From JBALVT01 sp045110675 (lineage in GTDB: Bacteria; Pseudomonadota; Gammaproteobacteria; Pseudomonadales; Halieaceae), in assembly GCA_045110675.1 (NCBI GenBank), contig JBGCGJ010000077.1, forward strand, positions 1 to 8,404: a DNA stretch of 8,404 bases. Direction: 5' to 3'. A model generated the notes under the pieces. That model did not search any database, was not told where the DNA came from, and worked only from the letters and a program-made list of their open reading frames with translations. Shown piece by piece: positions 7,791 through 8,404 of the stretch (position 1 is the stretch's first letter; the number at the start of each line of letters is the position of its first letter). The translations under genes were made by a program, and so were the position numbers.

Positions 7791-7920
7791 TTCCTTATAA
7801 CTTGATTGCTGAAATAACCGCAGGGGGATAAGCTGTTGTTAGTTATGGCCTTTTGATTTTTTTAAGGCCGGAGAAAATCAACATACAGGGAAAGCAGAGA
7901 TATGAGACCGTTCCCTATAA
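7791..7920 (+). repeat. Direct repeat pair TTCCYTATAA, 120 bp apart
   Basis: TTCCTTATAA (7791-7800) and TTCCCTATAA (7911-7920) agree at 9 of 10 bases. Each is followed within 25 bp by a GCTG-containing stretch (GCTGAAATAAC and GCTGTTAATAC). They could be integrase-binding repeats of attI or duplicated -10-like elements. The second one extends to a perfect TATAAT at 7916-7921. Confidence 0.35.
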
Positions 7921-7921
7921 T
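7916..7921 (+). promoter_or_regulatory. Possible -10 element of a cassette promoter (Pc)
   Basis: TATAAT reads toward the cassettes and is a perfect -10 hexamer. No recognisable -35 hexamer lies 16-18 bp upstream, so this is a weak candidate. A promoter somewhere in this interval is expected, because cassette genes rarely have their own. Confidence 0.25.
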
Positions 7922-8013
7922 TAGCTGTTAATACGCTCTAGTAGAGAAATCCTTTCTGGTCTGTAGGTCGCTTCTACTTTCAATCCCTAATCGGTATCTC
8001 AGCCAGCTTTTTC

Positions 8014-8292
8014 GTGTTGAGCTGCCGGCCAAACCGTTCGTTCTTGGTGCCGTTTACAAATTCGATTCTAGGCTGCAAACTGAACTCAATCGTAAAGTGT
8101 GCGCAAACAGGTTTTGTAGGGCGCTGGGTTCGGCTCATTATCGGGAGTTTTATTGTGGCTTCAGTTCCGCTTCGCTCCACAGCATGGTTATTTTCTTGCT
8201 CGGTGTGTCGCATCTTTAACAAGGCCAAGAAGTGCGCTCCCTTCGGTCGCAGGATTCGCTCCTTCGTCGCTCACCTCTTTTGGCGGCGTTAG
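8014..8292 (+). CDS. Doubtful 92-residue reading frame in cassette 1
   Basis: The frame begins at GTG 8014, overlapping the candidate attI core, has no Shine-Dalgarno, and ends at a TAG formed by the attC R' core (CGT-TAG). The last 25 or so residues are simply translated attC sequence (for example FNKAKKCAPFGRR). The composition is rich in Arg, Ser, Cys, Phe and Val, as translations of antisense or non-coding DNA often are. Frames that run into attC are common in real cassettes, so it cannot be dismissed outright. A minus-strand frame (8228 to 7980) covers the same DNA and looks about as plausible. No homologous family was recognised. Confidence 0.2.
   Translation: MLSCRPNRSFLVPFTNSILGCKLNSIVKCAQTGFVGRWVRLIIGSFIVASVPLRSTAWLFSCSVCRIFNKAKKCAPFGRRIRSFVAHLFWRR
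8016..8022 (+). other. attI: Candidate attI core site (GTTRRRY)
   Basis: GTTGAGC is the only exact match to the integron core GTTRRRY on the plus strand between the integrase and the attC site. Crossover would fall between G8016 and T8017. No paired RYYYAAC is seen upstream, so it fits attI better than attC. It lies about 415 bp from the intI start, farther than in well-studied integrons, which lowers confidence. Confidence 0.4.
8017..8288 (+). mobile_element. Putative first integron cassette (left boundary uncertain)
   Basis: If 8016-8022 is the attI core, the first cassette is 272 bp and ends at the crossover point of the attC at 8288/8289. That size is small but normal for cassettes. It carries no gene with a ribosome binding site. 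Frames are open on both strands across most of it. An inverted repeat TGTGG/CCACA at 8154-8158 and 8177-8181 precedes the attC. It may be a cassette without a protein, or with a very small product. The right end is well supported, the left end is not. Confidence 0.45.
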
Positions 8293-8294
8293 GA
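8214..8294 (+). repeat. attC: Integron attC recombination site
   Basis: The site runs from R'' CTTTAAC (8214-8220) to R' GTTAGGA (8288-8294), about 81 bp, within the normal attC range. Between them the L'' arm (AAGGCCAAGAAGTG, 8221-8234) pairs imperfectly with the L' arm (CACCTCTTTTGGCGGC, 8272-8287) as GCCAA..GAAGTG against CACCTC..TTGGC, leaving unpaired bases as in folded attC hairpins. The central part contains two similar blocks (CGCTCCCTTCGGTCGC and CGCTCCTTCGTCGCT). Both outer cores deviate slightly from RYYYAAC/GTTRRRY (first base C, last base A). The position opposite intI, and a new gene starting just after it, support the call. Confidence 0.85.
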
Positions 8295-8296
8295 GG
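8291..8296 (+). promoter_or_regulatory. Ribosome binding site overlapping the attC core
   Basis: AGGAGG is a full-strength Shine-Dalgarno 7 nt before the ATG at 8304, and its first four bases are part of the R' core GTTAGGA (8288-8294). It decides the start of the cassette-2 gene. Confidence 0.85.
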
Positions 8297-8303
8297 ATAG
8301 GCG

Positions 8304-8404
8304 ATGTCCCTCGCGCAATTAGGATCACTTGGTGAGTTTCTTGGCTTCTTCGCAGTTCTTGCAACGCTAATATACCTGGCCCTGCAAACTAAACATGCGA
8401 GGGA
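8304..8404 (+). CDS. Cassette-encoded small membrane protein, unknown function (partial, 5' end)
   Basis: Thirty-three codons are visible, starting MSLAQLGSLGEFLGFFAVLA and then TLIYLALQTKHAR. Residues about 12-27 form a clear hydrophobic membrane segment, followed at once by basic residues (K30, H31, R33), which predicts the N-terminus outside and the rest in the cytoplasm. The start is fixed by AGGAGG 7 nt upstream. Short N-terminal anchors of this style (GEFxGxxAVxxTLIYLAxQ) are familiar from uncharacterised proteins of marine proteobacteria, but that is memory of a pattern and gives no function. The gene would depend on an upstream cassette promoter. The C-terminus is outside the window. 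Confidence 0.8.
   Translation, partial: MSLAQLGSLGEFLGFFAVLATLIYLALQTKHAR

Larger units (their letters stand above)
7641..8013. other. Gene-free integrase-cassette leader (attI region)
   Basis: No reading frame of convincing length exists on either strand, and the base composition is more AT-rich than the flanking genes. The stretch holds palindromes at 7652-7659 and 7660-7669, AGGTTT-T-AAACCT at 7727-7739, GGCCTT/AAGGCC arms at 7847-7852 and 7864-7869, and a near-perfect direct repeat TTCC(T/C)TATAA at 7791-7800 and 7911-7920. In integrons this interval carries attI (with extra integrase-binding repeats) and often the cassette promoter. Its role here is inferred from position. Confidence 0.55.
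8289..8404 (+). mobile_element. Second integron cassette (partial, runs off window)
   Basis: The cassette begins at the T of the GTT core (crossover G8288|T8289) and carries a gene whose start codon is only 15 bp in. Its own attC lies outside the window. Confidence 0.75.

Noticed and set aside
7838..7845. GTTAGTT/GTTATGG in the leader as attI core
   Set aside because: Each breaks the RRR part of the core and has no paired arms. GTTGAGC at 8016 is the better match.
7847..7869. Rho-independent terminator
   Set aside because: The T-run is in the loop, not after the stem, on either strand.
8128..8134. GTTCGGC as a further attC or attI core
   Set aside because: It mismatches GTTRRRY at the first purine, and no paired RYYYAAC with complementary arms lies 50-150 bp upstream.
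8235..8270. CRISPR-like or tandem repeat from the similar CGCTCC blocks
   Set aside because: There are only two imperfect copies, and they are explained as the inner part of the attC hairpin.
8153..8335. 60-residue plus frame spanning the attC into cassette 2
   Set aside because: It crosses the recombination site and overlaps the well-supported cassette-2 start in another frame, with no ribosome binding site.

Overview
The window looks like chromosomal DNA of a gammaproteobacterium, probably from the Pseudomonas/Cellvibrio/Saccharophagus side of the class. The reasons are the rnt-pyrC / argG neighbourhood (in Pseudomonas aeruginosa argG, pyrC and rnt lie close together), a type-1 ArgG of about 400 residues, a standalone error-prone polymerase DnaE2, and a LexA box of the gammaproteobacterial CTGT-N8-ACAG type. 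Genus-level placement is inference.

Left part (1-3509) is housekeeping. On the minus strand pyrC (dihydroorotase, GTG start) is followed by rnt (RNase T), which is cut by the window edge. Diverging from pyrC across about 146 bp is argG (argininosuccinate synthase), followed 12 bp later by a LOG-family nucleotide phosphoribohydrolase. These genes serve pyrimidine and arginine synthesis, RNA 3'-end maturation and nucleotide turnover.

Right part (3510-8404) is an SOS and integron module. On the minus strand an integron integrase gene (intI, 6617-7600) lies 8 bp upstream of dnaE2 (3510-6608). A near-consensus LexA box overlaps the inferred -10 element just upstream of intI. With no other promoter seen before dnaE2, integrase and mutagenic polymerase appear to form one DNA-damage-inducible transcript. 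The usual DnaE2 partners, imuA and imuB, are not in the window.

Beyond the integrase lies an AT-rich stretch without genes (about 7641-8013). It holds palindromes, a 10-bp direct repeat and a candidate attI core (GTTGAGC at 8016-8022). Then comes a first cassette with no convincing gene, ending in an imperfectly palindromic attC site (8214-8294). A second cassette begins at 8289 with a clear Shine-Dalgarno and the start of a small membrane protein that runs off the window. The window therefore captures the head of a chromosomal (sedentary-type) integron whose integrase shares an operon with a translesion polymerase. That coupling of cassette shuffling to mutagenesis is the most unusual thing here.
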